Part shown: positions 10,594-21,000 of the stretch, one piece after another
Position numbering within the stretch: the stretch's first letter is position 1
Layout of the letters: every line of letters starts with the position of its first letter
Assembly (NCBI RefSeq): GCF_015351245.1
Contig: NZ_JADKSO010000002.1
Span: 744,001 to 808,000 of the forward strand
Length of the DNA: 64,000 bases
From: Rathayibacter sp. VKM Ac-2879
Lineage (GTDB): Bacteria; Actinomycetota; Actinomycetes; Actinomycetales; Microbacteriaceae
Direction: 5' to 3'
Made by a program: the position numbers and the translations under genes
The notes under the pieces: model-generated
What the model was told of the DNA's origin: nothing
Database searches by the model: none
The model's input: the letters and a program-made list of their open reading frames with translations, nothing else

Positions 10594-11181
10594 TCAGGGC
10601 GCCGGGGCGCGAACGATCGCGAGCGCCGCGTCGACCGTCGCCACCGATGAGACGGGGTCGATCCGTGCGAGCACGAGCGCCGCGACCAGGAGCGAGACGA
10701 GCACCTCCGCCTGCGCGGCCGCCCAGCGCGGAGCCTCCGGCCACCGCGCCACCGCCCCCGCATGCAACGCGCGGAGAAGCTCCGCCCGGTAGTCGGCGAT
10801 CACCTCGCGCACCGCGTCGTCACGGGCGATCGGGGCGCCGGCGGCGTTGAGGAGGAGACACCCGCTCCGGGCGGAAAGGGTGCGCGCGTCGGCGAGAGCG
10901 ACCCTGAGACCGAGGAAGTAGTCCTCGAGCGCGTCGCTGTCGACGCCTCCTGGGGCGAGGAGAGAGGAGAGTCGCGGACGCACGACCTCGTCGAGATAGC
11001 TCTGCACCGCGGCGTCGAAAAGTCCGCGTTTGCTGCCGAAGGCGTGGTACAGGCTTGATCGCCGCAGGCCGGTCGCCGACTCGAGCTCAGGCAGCGACGC
11101 CTCCTCGAAGCCGCGCTCCCAGAACACGCTGCGTGCCGCGCGCACCGCGTGATCGGTGTCGAATCCCTGCGTGCGTCCCAT
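10594..11181 (-). CDS. TetR family transcriptional regulator
   Basis: 195 residues from the ATG at 11181; the open frame continues upstream but that part has no protein character. TetR_N helix-turn-helix: AARSVFWERGFEEASLPELE then ATGLRRSSLYHAFGSKRGLF. The C-terminal domain is of the TetR_C-AefR/YcdC-like type, with a cysteine (SARSGCLLLNA) that could sense electrophiles or thiol stress. It is divergent from a DUF1304 gene and an NADPH-dependent quinone/enone reductase-like gene, which it probably controls through the palindrome at 11222. Confidence 0.9.
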   Translation of the reverse strand: MGRTQGFDTDHAVRAARSVFWERGFEEASLPELESATGLRRSSLYHAFGSKRGLFDAAVQSYLDEVVRPRLSSLLAPGGVDSDALEDYFLGLRVALADARTLSARSGCLLLNAAGAPIARDDAVREVIADYRAELLRALHAGAVARWPEAPRWAAAQAEVLVSLLVAALVLARIDPVSSVATVDAALAIVRAPAP

Positions 11182-11221
11182 GCCGCCTCCGTCCTCGTCG
11201 CCACTGTTGTGGAACGATCGA

Positions 11222-11237
11222 TCCAGTATATAGTGGA
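11222..11237. promoter_or_regulatory. candidate operator of the divergent TetR
   Basis: TCCAGTATATAGTGGA is a 16-bp palindrome with a single mismatched pair, located midway between the TetR start (11181) and the DUF1304 start (11280). It contains TATA-like sequence that may overlap a -10 element. Confidence 0.5.
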
Positions 11238-11279
11238 CCAATCGATACACAATGGTGTCGATGAGACTGGAGGCCCCTC

Positions 11280-11666
11280 GTGATCGTTCTCGCCCTGGTG
11301 CTCGCGGCGCTGGCCGCTGCGCTGCACGTCTACATCTTCGTTCTGGAGTCGCTGCTCTGGACGACCCCGCGAGCTCGCACCACCTTCGGCACGACGGCGG
11401 GCGAGGCCGCCGCCACCAAGGACATGGCATTCAATCAGGGGTTCTACAACCTTTTCCTGGCGATCGTCACGATCGTCGGAATCGTCTCCTTCGCGTCCGG
11501 CGCGCTCGCCGTCGGCGCTGCACTGGTCTTCGTGGGCGCGGGCTCGATGGTCGCCGCGGCGCTGGTCCTCATGCTCTCAGCCCCCACTAAGCGCCGCGCG
11601 GCCCTCACTCAGATGGCTCCTGGTCTCCTCGCGGTGATCGCCCTCGCCATCGGCCTCGCGCTCTGA
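11280..11666 (+). CDS. DUF1304 family membrane protein
   Basis: 128 residues with four membrane segments. Matches DUF1304: HVYIFVLESLLWTTPRAR after TM1 and KDMAFNQGFYNLFLA before TM2, the conserved part of the family. Start is GTG at 11280 with GGAG 9 nt upstream. It is 29 nt upstream of the oxidoreductase gene and likely co-transcribed with it under the divergent TetR. The biochemical role of DUF1304 is unknown. Confidence 0.92.
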   Translation: MIVLALVLAALAAALHVYIFVLESLLWTTPRARTTFGTTAGEAAATKDMAFNQGFYNLFLAIVTIVGIVSFASGALAVGAALVFVGAGSMVAAALVLMLSAPTKRRAALTQMAPGLLAVIALAIGLAL

Positions 11667-11695
11667 ACCCTCCCTCTTATCTCGTGAAAGGCTCC

Positions 11696-12706
11696 ATGAC
11701 CTCCGTCACCAGCACTCAGATCCAGCTCGTCCGCCGCCCCGTGGGGTGGCCCGTCGCCGACGACTTCCGCACCGCGGCGGTCGAGTACGGCGCTCCGGCC
11801 CCGGGTGAGATCCGCGTTGAGAACGCGTTCCTCTCGGTCGACCCCTACATGCGCGGCCGCATGAACGACGTCAAGAGCTACACCCCGCCCTTCGCGCTCG
11901 GCGAGACGATGACCGGAGGCGCCGTCGGGCGGGTGACCGTCTCGGAGGACCCCGAGTTCCCCGTGGGCAGCGCAGTGCTGCATCAGCTCGGCTGGCGCGA
12001 CATCGCCCAGGCCGAGTCCTCCCAGTTCCGCGTCGTCCCCGAGATTCCGGGCGCACCGCTCTCGCTCCGCCTGGGGATCCTCGGCATGACGGGCCTCACC
12101 GCCTACGTGGGCCTCACCGCGATCGCCGACATGAAGAAGGGCGACACCGTCTTCGTCTCGGGCGCTGCGGGAGCCGTGGGCTCGGCGGCGGGTCAGATCG
12201 CCCGCCTCCTGGGAGCCGACCGCGTCATCGGCTCGGCGGGCTCCGCCGAGAAGGTCGCGCTGCTCACCGACAAGTACGGGTATGACGCGGCGTTCGACTA
12301 CCACTCCGCGCCCGTGCGCGAGCAGCTGGCGACGGCGGCCCCCGACGGCATCGACGTCTACTTCGACAACGTCGGAGGCGACCACCTCGAGGCCGCACTC
12401 GACGCTTTCCGCGAGGGTGGGCGGGCCGCCCTCTGCGGTGCGATCGCCGGCTACAACAGCACCGAGAAGGTGCCCGGGCCGGACAACATGGCGAACATCA
12501 TCACGCGAGGCCTGACGCTCAAGGGCTTCACTCTCTCGGGGTACCTGGACCACGCGGCCGAGTTCAACCGGTTGATGGCCGGCTGGTTCGCCGAAGGGTC
12601 GATCGCCTACGACGAGACGGTCGTGGACGGCATCGACCACGCGGTCGACGCTTTCCTCTCGATGATGCGCGGTGGCAACACCGGCAAGATGATCGTCCGG
12701 CTCTAA
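11696..12706 (+). CDS. NADP-dependent MDR oxidoreductase (prostaglandin reductase-like)
   Basis: 336 residues from the ATG at 11696, preceded by GAAAGG. Zinc-independent medium-chain dehydrogenase/reductase of the leukotriene B4 12-hydroxydehydrogenase/YncB-CurA group, which reduce the double bond of alpha,beta-unsaturated carbonyls with NADPH. Landmarks: FLSVDPYMRGRMND (active-site Tyr region), LGILGMTGLTAYVGL, nucleotide motif VSGAAGAVGSAAGQIA, then DGIDVYFDNVGG. Together with the TetR regulator this looks like an aldehyde/enone detoxification unit (inference). Confidence 0.92.
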   Translation: MTSVTSTQIQLVRRPVGWPVADDFRTAAVEYGAPAPGEIRVENAFLSVDPYMRGRMNDVKSYTPPFALGETMTGGAVGRVTVSEDPEFPVGSAVLHQLGWRDIAQAESSQFRVVPEIPGAPLSLRLGILGMTGLTAYVGLTAIADMKKGDTVFVSGAAGAVGSAAGQIARLLGADRVIGSAGSAEKVALLTDKYGYDAAFDYHSAPVREQLATAAPDGIDVYFDNVGGDHLEAALDAFREGGRAALCGAIAGYNSTEKVPGPDNMANIITRGLTLKGFTLSGYLDHAAEFNRLMAGWFAEGSIAYDETVVDGIDHAVDAFLSMMRGGNTGKMIVRL

Positions 12707-13022
12707 CGGATCGAGCGGCCGCCTGCCGTGGCGCCCCTCGTCGGGCGGCGGCCGCCACGCGGCACCTCCGCAGCACGATTCCGTGCACGGCGGCGAACGG
12801 CGACTGTCACGGTGATCAGGGATCACGGTGGTGGTTCCTGGGGAGACGACCTCGCAGGCTGCCCCTGCTGGTGCACGGCTTCGTCCGTGGACACTGAGCA
12901 GTGGTGGCCGAGGCTGAGCGTCGTGTTGAGGCAGACGGGGAACGGCGACGAGCGGCGCCCTCTCGGGGGCGCTCCCTCTGACGGCGGAGCACGGGGAGGC
13001 CCAACGGTGGCAGACTGCGCGC
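12707..13022. other. 316-bp region without a convincing gene
   Basis: Between two rightward genes. GC-rich complementary stretches around 12716-12765 (GCGGCCGCC against GGCGGCGGCCGC) could end the upstream transcript. No plausible small ORF with a ribosome-binding site was seen. Confidence 0.4.
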
Positions 13023-13679
13023 ATGATGAGCTTTTCGGGACGGGTCGCCGCGACGACCGTGGCGGCTGCGACACTCCTCCTGCTGGTGAGCGGATGCGCG
13101 GGGCGCGCAGATGTCGCGTCGTCACAGACGTCTCTTCCGACGCCGACCGCTACCCAGACACCCGTCGCCACGCCGGCGCCCAGCGCGTCCCGGACACCGA
13201 CGCCCACGGCGACGCCCGAGCCGACCGCTACGGAGGCGCCGATTCCCGATCCCGCGCCCTCGACGATGCGCTGTGACGGCTCCGACCTGTCGATGGAGTA
13301 CCGCGCCGACCCTGACGCCTCGGGCGCGGGCAACGGCGCGTTCGATCTGGTGCTGACGAACACGAGTTCCTCGGCCTGCACTCTCGCAGGAATCCCGGGT
13401 GTCTACGCCACCGACGCCGACGGAAACCGGATCAGCGCCGTGGCGGGCACCTCTGGGCCGAATCCGGACGGCCTGCTCGACGTGGTCCCTGGCGCTCAGG
13501 CCGACATCCGGGTGCTCTGGCACTCGCCCGGCGCCTACGGCTGCGCAGTCGGCACCTCGGCGTTCCTGGTCGCGGAGGTCCTCGACTCCGACAACGGAGC
13601 CGTCCGCGCACCTGCCTCGATCCAGGTGTGCACCGATGGCACCCGGATGATGGACGCGATGGCCTACACGCTGCTCTGA
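13023..13679 (+). CDS. DUF4232 lipoprotein
   Basis: 218 residues. The N-terminus is a lipoprotein signal with lipobox LLVSGCAG (Cys about residue 25). A Pro/Thr/Ser-rich linker of repeated PTPT-like units spans about residues 35-80, as in wall-spanning actinobacterial lipoproteins. The C-terminal domain (about 82-218) fits DUF4232: paired cysteines (MRCDG, SACTLAGIPGVYATD, AYGCAVG, IQVCTDG) and FDLVLTNTSSSACTL. Function unknown; likely surface-exposed and disulfide-bonded. Confidence 0.88.
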   Translation: MMSFSGRVAATTVAAATLLLLVSGCAGRADVASSQTSLPTPTATQTPVATPAPSASRTPTPTATPEPTATEAPIPDPAPSTMRCDGSDLSMEYRADPDASGAGNGAFDLVLTNTSSSACTLAGIPGVYATDADGNRISAVAGTSGPNPDGLLDVVPGAQADIRVLWHSPGAYGCAVGTSAFLVAEVLDSDNGAVRAPASIQVCTDGTRMMDAMAYTLL

Positions 13680-13793
13680 ACACTCCCAGCAGGGGTGCGG
13701 TCGATCCGCAAGACCCCCTCCTTGCCCTTGACCGGACACGGTGCGACGCGGGACTCTCGCACGGTTCACGTTCCTACCCTCCCGGAGGTCATC

Positions 13794-14351
13794 ATGAAGA
13801 TCGGCTCGCTCCTTCTCCGCCTCGCCGTCGGCGGGCTTTTCGTCGGCCACGGACTGCAGAAGCTCCGGGGATCGTTCGGTGGCCCGGGTCTGGACGGCAC
13901 CGAGCAGATGATGAAGAGCCTTCAGCTGCATCCGCCGCGCCGCAACGCCGTCGCGGCTGCGGTGACGGAGACCGCAGGCGGCGCGGCGCTGGTGCTCGGT
14001 GCAGCGACGCCTCTCGCGGCGGCGGGCCTCATCGCGACGATGGTCACCGCCGTGCGGAAGGTGCACTGGGGCAACGGTCTCTGGAACACAGGCGGCGGCT
14101 GGGAGTTCAACGGCCTGCTCGTCGCGGCGACCGCCGCCGTCGTCGCGGACGGCCCGGGAACGCTCTCGTTCGACTCCTTGGTGGGCAAGCGGACCTGGGG
14201 AGCGGGGTGGGCGCTGTTCGCTCTCGCGGCCGGTGCTGCCGCCTCCACCGCCGTCATCGAGGCGGGCCGTCGCGCGGGAGTCGCGGAAGCAGAGGGCCCG
14301 TCGAGCGAGTCTCTCACCACGCCGGACCCCTCGAGCTCGACGGACGACTGA
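13794..14351 (+). CDS. DoxX family membrane protein
   Basis: 185 residues. The ATG at 13794 has CGGAGG 8 nt upstream; the open frame runs further 5' but without signal. Four membrane segments, with the DoxX hallmark LLLRLAVGGLFVGHGLQKL at the N-terminus, TAGGAALVLGAATPLAA and KVHWGNGLWNTGGGWEFNGL. In the family it is associated with redox/thiol-stress membrane complexes, but a specific role is not shown here. Confidence 0.9.
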   Translation: MKIGSLLLRLAVGGLFVGHGLQKLRGSFGGPGLDGTEQMMKSLQLHPPRRNAVAAAVTETAGGAALVLGAATPLAAAGLIATMVTAVRKVHWGNGLWNTGGGWEFNGLLVAATAAVVADGPGTLSFDSLVGKRTWGAGWALFALAAGAAASTAVIEAGRRAGVAEAEGPSSESLTTPDPSSSTDD

Positions 14352-14390
14352 CTCCTGCGGCTGGACGGTGCGCGCGATAGCGTCGGGAGC

Positions 14391-14945
14391 ATGACCGCCT
14401 CGATTCCCTCCTCCGATGACCGCCCGTCCGCGTCGGCCGGATCGACCGCCCATGACATCGCTGCGCGCGCGGCCTGGCAGAACGCGGTCGACCGGCTCAA
14501 CCGGAGCGACGACCCTGACGGCGTCGTGGAACGCATGCGAGCGCTGGCCGCCCGGTACCCCGGCTCCGATGGAGTGGCCTCTTTCGAGCTCGGCGGCGCC
14601 CTCGACAGCGCGGGCCGCGAGGAGGAGGCCGCGGCCGAGTACGAGCGGGCGCTCGCCGCGGGCCTGGACGAGGAGCGTCGCGCGCGCCTGACGATCCAGT
14701 ACGCATCGACGCTGCGGAACCTCGGACGCGTCGACGAGGCCGTCGCCGTGTTGGAAGCGGCCGAGCCCCACCCTGCCGTCGGAGACGCCCGCGCCGTGTT
14801 TCTCGCGCTCGCCCTGCAGAGCGCGGGGCGAGCGGACGAGGCCCTTCGAGTCGCACTGGAGGCTCTGGCACCGACCCTCCCCCGGTATCAACGATCGGTT
14901 CGGGCCTACGCCGCCGCTCTCGGGGGCGGGCGGACGAAGGAGTAG
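14391..14945 (+). CDS. tetratricopeptide repeat protein
   Basis: 184 residues, cytoplasmic and helical. TPR-like repeats: FELGGALDSAGREEEAAAEY with ERALAAGL (about residues 62-92), IQYASTLRNLGRVDEAVAVL (about 102-121) and FLALALQSAGRADEALRVAL (about 137-156). Such short all-TPR proteins in actinobacteria are annotated only as TPR proteins; partner unknown. It starts 39 nt after the DoxX stop. Confidence 0.85.
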   Translation: MTASIPSSDDRPSASAGSTAHDIAARAAWQNAVDRLNRSDDPDGVVERMRALAARYPGSDGVASFELGGALDSAGREEEAAAEYERALAAGLDEERRARLTIQYASTLRNLGRVDEAVAVLEAAEPHPAVGDARAVFLALALQSAGRADEALRVALEALAPTLPRYQRSVRAYAAALGGGRTKE

Positions 14946-15001
14946 CGCGGCGACCGCCGACAGCTCACCGGCGTCGAGGAGGGACGGCGCGCCTGGTCGA
15001 G

Positions 15002-16189
15002 TCATACCCGCGCTGCCGCTTCGCTCAGCGCGCGAGAAGCTCCGGCAACCACCCACTCCGGCACCGAGATCGCCACGAAGAGGGAGGAGTAGAGCTGCGC
15101 CATCGAGTATGAGGGGTCGAGGCGCAACGCCTCATCGAGATGCGCGTGAGCGAGGGAGGCTACACCTCGCGCCCACCAGCACCAGGCGAGCACCGTCAGC
15201 ACCGGCACCCGACTCTCGACGGGAGCGAGCGCGGCGAGCCTCGCGAGGGCCGCGGTAGCGAGCTCGAGGCGCTTCTGATCGGGCGCTGTTCCCCTCCCCA
15301 TGAGGAGCGACGAGGCAGCCACGTCGTGCGCGCTCAAGCCGCCCGCATCGAACTCACGCACGGCCACCTCCGACACGCTTTCGCCGGTGACGACGCCGAT
15401 CGCGTCGAGTTGACGCCGTCGAGCCGCGGCCTCACCGGCCATGCCGGCTCCGAGCGCGATCTGCAGCGTCGTCTGATCGCGAAGGGCCGGCGACTGCAAG
15501 ATCTGAATCACCCTCGCCTCCCTCTGCGGCGTCGGCGGCGTGGCGAGCCACCTCTCGACGAGCGCGACGATGTCGAGCACGAGGGGTACGTCGCGGCCGA
15601 GGACCTCCTCGACGACGGCCCTGTCTGCGGCAGTCACCTCGGGGAGAGCCGAGAGCGTCTCCACATCGAGGGGATCGGGCGCGGAGGCACTCGCGAAGAG
15701 ACCGACGTCGCTGCCCTCGATCTCGAGAAGGGGCCTCGGCGTGCGGGCATCGAATCGGTCGGTGTAGCGCCCCCACCCGTCGCCGGCCACGCACGCCACC
15801 GCGACGATTCGGAGCCGCGTGCGCTCGAGCCTGCTTACGACAGCACGGCCGAGGTCGATGAACGGGATGCCGCGGCACTCGGCATACGTGCGGCGGGTGT
15901 AGACCGCGATAAGCACGCCCGTCGCCTGCGGCATCCTCTCCATCGCCCGAACGCACCTACGAGCGACCTCCTCGACCTCGGCGCGTCGCATGCGCGATGG
16001 CAGGGCGATGCGGAATCCGCCCACGGCACGCGAGCCCAGCAGGGGCAGCACGACGAGGGACTCCACGGGACGCAAGCCGATGAGGGCAGGGACGGCCGCG
16101 AGCACGTCGTGCAGCTCGCTCGCGCGCACGATCTCGGGTTCGCGGGGTGAGGCGGAGGGCACAGAGGAGGTTCGCTCGAAAGATGACAT
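15002..16189 (-). CDS. DUF4192 domain protein
   Basis: 395 residues from the ATG at 16189. DUF4192 is an actinobacterial family of unknown function. Characteristic parts: VRASELHDVLAAVPALIGLR at the N-terminus, ESLVVLPLLGSRAVGGFRI, and near the end VLTVLAWCWWARGVASLAHA followed by a TPR-like helix pair HLDEALRLDPSYSMAQLYSS. No signal peptide. The gene is convergent with the TPR gene and divergent from the amino-acid permease. Confidence 0.9.
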   Translation of the reverse strand: MSSFERTSSVPSASPREPEIVRASELHDVLAAVPALIGLRPVESLVVLPLLGSRAVGGFRIALPSRMRRAEVEEVARRCVRAMERMPQATGVLIAVYTRRTYAECRGIPFIDLGRAVVSRLERTRLRIVAVACVAGDGWGRYTDRFDARTPRPLLEIEGSDVGLFASASAPDPLDVETLSALPEVTAADRAVVEEVLGRDVPLVLDIVALVERWLATPPTPQREARVIQILQSPALRDQTTLQIALGAGMAGEAAARRRQLDAIGVVTGESVSEVAVREFDAGGLSAHDVAASSLLMGRGTAPDQKRLELATAALARLAALAPVESRVPVLTVLAWCWWARGVASLAHAHLDEALRLDPSYSMAQLYSSLFVAISVPEWVVAGASRALSEAAARV

Positions 16190-16556
16190 GACCACCACGG
16201 TCCTCGACGGGACGACCCGGCCGGGACCTCGCCCGTCAATCTGTGGAGAGAACGGCGAGTCCCCGGCCTGGTGAGAAGCTTTCGGAGGAGCAGCCGCGGA
16301 CGTGTGCAGCTCTGCGCCGAGCCTCCGTCTCCGAGCGTCTCGAGAAAGCACACGCGCTGCATCAAGGGGTCTTCGACACGGACCGCGCGGCTGGTATCGG
16401 CAGCGAGCAGCGCCCCGAGCGCCCGTTCTCCGAGGCGACATACACGATCGGGCGGCGAAATCCACCGCCGCTCCAGATTTCACGGCCAGGTCCGCCGCAC
16501 CGCTATCCTCCCGGGGAGGCACTGTGCCGCCGCCACCGCACACAGAGGGAACGACC
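16190..16556. other. divergent promoter region, no gene seen
   Basis: 367 bp between the DUF4192 gene and the permease. AGAGGG at about 16543 is the ribosome-binding site of the permease. TATCCT at about 16503 could be a -10 element. No palindrome or small ORF stands out. Confidence 0.4.
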
Positions 16557-18005
16557 GTGAGCATCCTCCGCACCAAGTCCGTCGAGCAGTCGATCGCCGA
16601 CACCGACGACCCAGAGTTCCGACTGAAAAAGTCGCTGACCGCACTCGACCTCACCGTCTTCGGTGTCGGAGTCGTGATCGGCGCGGGCATCTTCACCCTC
16701 ACCGGTCGGGCCGCGCACGACATCGCGGGTCCTGCGATCGTCCTGAGCTTCGTCATCGCCGCCTTCGCCTGCGCTCTCGCGGCGATGTGCTACGCCGAGT
16801 TCGCCTCGACGGTGCCGGTCTCGGGCTCGGCGTACACCTTCTCCTACGCCTCTCTCGGCGAGCTCTTCGCCTGGATCATCGGCTGGGACCTCATCCTCGA
16901 GCTCTTCCTCGGCGCGAGTGTCGTCGCTCAGGGCTGGAGCGCCTACCTCGGGTCGTTCCTCGGGCAGCTTGGCATCGTGTTGCCTCCCGCGCTCTCGTAC
17001 GGAGGAGCGGTCGACGTGCCCGCGATCCTCCTGGTCCTGGTCCTCGGCGCCCTGATGACGTTCGGCATCAAGGAGTCGTTGCGCGTCAACCTCGTGCTCG
17101 TCGCGATCAAGCTGTTCATCGTCCTGTTCGTCATCATCGCCGGACTCCAGTTCGTGAACGCCGCCAACTACTCGCCGTTCGTGCCTCCTGCCGTGCCCTC
17201 CGAGTCGACGTCCGGCCTGACGCAGCCGCTCTTGCAGTTCTTGTCGGGCATCGAGCCGGCGACGTTCGGAGTCGGCGGGATCATCGCCGGCGCCTCGCTG
17301 GTCTTCTTCGCCTATATCGGCTTCGACGTGGTCGCGACGACCGCGGAGGAGACGCGCCGGCCCCAGCGGGACATGCCGATCGGCATCATCGCCTCGCTCG
17401 TCATCTGCACGATCCTCTACTGCGCGGTCGCCCTCGTCGTGACCGGCATGGTGCCCTACAGCGAGCTCGACCCCTCCGCCGCCCTGGCCAACGCCTTCGC
17501 TTACCACGGGCAGACCTGGATGGCGACGGTCATCTCGGCCGGAGCCGTGGCCGGTCTCACCACCGTGGTGCTGACGCTGCTCATCGGAGCCACACGCATC
17601 ATCTTCGCGATGTCCCGCGACGGCCTCCTCCCCCAGCGTCTCGCCGCCGTGCACCCGCGCCTGCGCACGCCGTGGATCACCTCCCTCGTCGTGACGGTCA
17701 TCGTCGCGCTGCTGGCGGGCCTCACGCCCATCGGCGTCCTCGAGGAGATGGTGAACATCGGCACGCTCTCGGCGTTCGTGCTCGTCTCCGTCGGAGTCAT
17801 CGTCCTGCGCCGCACCCGCCCCGACCTGAAGCGTGGCTTCCGGGTGCCGCTCAACCCGTGGCTGCCGCTGCTCTCCGCGGTGATCTGCACCTACCTGATG
17901 CTCAACCTCTCGATCGAGACCTGGCTGCGTTTCCTCGTCTGGCTCGCGATCGGCTTCGCGATCTACTTCGCCTACTCGAGGAGCCACGCGAAGATCGCGA
18001 AGTAA
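16557..18005 (+). CDS. APC-superfamily amino acid permease (CAT-like)
   Basis: 482 residues from GTG 16557 (MSILRTKSVEQ), chosen for the AGAGGG 8-10 nt upstream; the longer frame is not protein-like. Twelve or more membrane segments. The family signature is VFGVGVVIGAGIFTLTGRAA in TM1, then CALAAMCYAEFASTVPVSGS in TM2/3, and FFAYIGFDVVATTAEETRRP in TM6, typical of the YfnA/CAT cationic or branched amino-acid transporters. Uptake of an amino acid by proton symport or exchange is the family role; the substrate is not readable. Confidence 0.92.
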   Translation: MSILRTKSVEQSIADTDDPEFRLKKSLTALDLTVFGVGVVIGAGIFTLTGRAAHDIAGPAIVLSFVIAAFACALAAMCYAEFASTVPVSGSAYTFSYASLGELFAWIIGWDLILELFLGASVVAQGWSAYLGSFLGQLGIVLPPALSYGGAVDVPAILLVLVLGALMTFGIKESLRVNLVLVAIKLFIVLFVIIAGLQFVNAANYSPFVPPAVPSESTSGLTQPLLQFLSGIEPATFGVGGIIAGASLVFFAYIGFDVVATTAEETRRPQRDMPIGIIASLVICTILYCAVALVVTGMVPYSELDPSAALANAFAYHGQTWMATVISAGAVAGLTTVVLTLLIGATRIIFAMSRDGLLPQRLAAVHPRLRTPWITSLVVTVIVALLAGLTPIGVLEEMVNIGTLSAFVLVSVGVIVLRRTRPDLKRGFRVPLNPWLPLLSAVICTYLMLNLSIETWLRFLVWLAIGFAIYFAYSRSHAKIAK

Positions 18006-18010
18006 GCGGT

Positions 18011-18037
18011 GGGCGGGTCGAGCCTCTCGACCCGCCC
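18011..18037. terminator. bidirectional terminator hairpin
   Basis: GGGCGGGTCGAG, loop CCT, CTCGACCCGCCC: a perfect 12-bp stem filling the 33-bp gap between the convergent permease and jetC genes. Confidence 0.75.
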
Positions 18038-18038
18038 C

Positions 18039-21000
18039 TCACGCCTCCTCGGGCAGCCCCACCTTGAGCCTCGCCCACGAGCGGCCACGGGTGTCTTTAA
18101 GGATGTCGTATTCGACCTCGACGTGCGGCTCGATCGCGCTGTACTTGTCGTTCGGAGCGCCGATCACCAGCTGGAAGCCGAGGCCTCGCCATGCGCCGAT
18201 CGCGCGCTTGGTGAAGTGCGCGTCGGCCTTGATCAGCGCTTCGTCCATGAAGACCGGGGCGTAGCGCGGACGGTCGGCCCCGGCGTCGCCGAGCTGGTAG
18301 CGCAGCGCAGCGCCGACGATGAAGGCGATCAGCTCCTGCGACTCACCGCCGGACTTCTCGCCGATGTGGTCGTAGAGGGCGACGTGCTGCCGAGTGGCCG
18401 CGTCGACCCGCTCGGCGCTCACCCGCACGTGGTTGCGCACATCCACGAGGTCGCCGAAGTCGGGAGCCGTGCGACGCATCCGGCCGATCAAGCGCGCCAT
18501 TCGGCGGTACACCTGCTCGCGCTCCTCCTCGGTCGACGCCGCCTCGATCTGCGCCCGCACCTCGCGGAGCTCGCGACGGAACCTCCTTCGCACCTCCGAC
18601 TGGTTCTCGCGCGTCGTGATCTGGAGCCGGTGCGCGTCGTCCGAGAACGGAAGATCCTGCATGATCACGTTGATCGGTTCGATGCGCTCTCGGATCTCGC
18701 GGAGCGAGCGGCTCAGGGTCGAGTCCAGATTGGTGAGGTCGTTGCCCGAGAGCGTGAGCAGGCTGTCGCGCCACTCCGCCTCGAGCCGGTGCAGACCGCT
18801 CGTCTCGAGCGCCTCGAGGAGGCGCTCGAAGTCATCGAGGGAGGCATCGGGGTCGACCAGGAGATTCGGGTTCGGCCAGCGGTCGAGGAACGCGGTCATG
18901 ATCCGGGCGACGCTCTCGCGCTGCTCCTCGCGCGACTCCGCGGCCGTGCGACGCTCCTCGGCCAGGCGCTGGGCGCCGGTCGCGAGCGCCGCGTCGAAGC
19001 GCACGAGCACAGCCGCGGCGCTCCCCGAGGAGGCGGCGTCGGTCAGCGCGAAACGGGCGTCGAGGAAGGCGCGCTGGTCGTCCGCGAGCTCCCGTCCGGC
19101 CCGCTCTGCGGCGTCGAGCGTCTCCTGGCTCGCGTCGACGTCGTCGACGATCGCTGCCCACTGCTCCTCGCTTCGCTCTCGGTCGACTCCCGTCCGTGCG
19201 ATCTCGTCGCGCAACCGCTCGGCGCGGAGGCGCAGCTCGGCGATCTGCCCCTGCAGACGAGAGACCTCGGGATTCGCGGCCGACACCTCGGCCTGGACGG
19301 CGAGCCAGCGATCGCGCTCGGCGAGCACGGCATCGACGTCGACGCTCTCCCAGCTCACCTCGACGATCCGGCCGAGTCGCACGAGGTGGTCGTCGAGCGC
19401 GTCGAGCGCCGCCTCCGCGTCGTGCGCCGCCTTCATGGCCGCCTCACGACGGCCACGGGCCCGCTCGAGCTGCTCGCCGAGATCGCGCAGCCTCCGCGCG
19501 TTCGAGAAGCCCAGGACGGTGGCCGCGCCGTGCCCGCCGTGGGCGCCGCGCTGCCCCTGCGAGAGCTGCCCGGCGAGGGTGAGTGCGATGCGGTGTCGAC
19601 CGAGCTCGCCCGGACGATCGACGCAGACGAAGCCGAAACGGTCGACGAGTCGCTCCTGCAGCCAGCCGGTGAAGGGTGTGGCGCGATAGTCGAGCCGGCC
19701 CGGCAGTGTGCGCGGGTCGAGCCCCGCGCGCGGCTCGAGGCCCGTGTGCACACCCTCGTAGCGGAGGCGCGTCGGCAGCCGCACCACGTCGATCGCGTCC
19801 CGGAAGCGTTCGAGATGGGAGACATCGATCATCAGCGTCGTCGCGAAACCGCCGAGGGCGAGGGTGAACGCCTCCCGCCACGGTTCGAACTCGGTGCGCA
19901 CGTCGACCAGCTCGCCGACGAACGGTACGTCCTCGATGGCGAGGCCAGCGGCCTCGGCGGCCCGTTCGCGCGCCTCGTGCAGCCCACGCGGGATACTGCC
20001 GCCGCTCGTGGAGGCGCGGCGCGACTCGGCCTCCAGCTCGGCGAGATCGTGCTCCGCCGCCTTCCGTTCCGCGACCGCATCCGACCATGCGGCGCGGGCG
20101 TCGCGCTTCGCGTCGCTCGCTCCCCCGGCGTCGGAGGCACGCGCCAGCACGGCCTCGAAGCCCGTGCGGGTGGTCTCGTCGTGGCCGAGCGCACGCAGGT
20201 CCTCGTCGAGTCGGGCGCGGTTCTGACGCACCGTGGCGAGCCTCCGCTCGACGTCGCGGAGTTCGCGCTGCGCCGTCTCGAGCCGCTCGCCTCCCGAGAG
20301 GCGCAGCACGTCCACCAGAGCGTCGCGCTCAGCCTCGGCCGCCTCGGCGAGCGCCCGTCGCTCGCGCAGGATCGTGTCGGTCGCCCGCGAGCGCTCGCGC
20401 AGCTCCGCCTCCACGTCGCGCAAGAGCCCGAGCCGCTGCTCCGCCCGCCAGATCGCCGCGGGCGAGGAGGGGGCGTCGACGTCGCCGAGGGCATCGATCA
20501 GCCGCAGGCGCTCGGCGGAGGCGGCCAGCCGCACCCGCAGATCGCGCAGCGGCTCGAGCGCGGCCACTTGCTGCCGTGCGGTCATCATGCGCGTGCGGGT
20601 GCTCTCGAGCTCGTCGAAGTGGGCGACGACGGCGTCGGCGGTGGCGAGAGTCTCTGGCTCCTCCAACACCAAGCGCTTGTAGAGGTCATCGACCGTCGTG
20701 ATCTGCTGGCCTGCCTGGATGCGGGCCAGCAGGCTCATCGCCTTCGCGCCCGCTCCCGCCGCCCCGATGCCGAGCACCGCGTGCAGACGCGCCGAGAACT
20801 CGCGGTCCGTCGCCAGCGGATCGAGGCCAGCGGACCGGAGCGAGGCGTCGGAGAAGCGCAGCGCCGCCGCGGCCTCGAGGGCACCGAGGTCGACCGATCC
20901 CTCGACGCTCGCGCGCACGCGCACCGTGTCGTCGAGCACACGGGCACCGGCTGGGACGTACCAGGCCCGCACCGCCGAGAAGCGGGAGCCGTCGTGGTCG

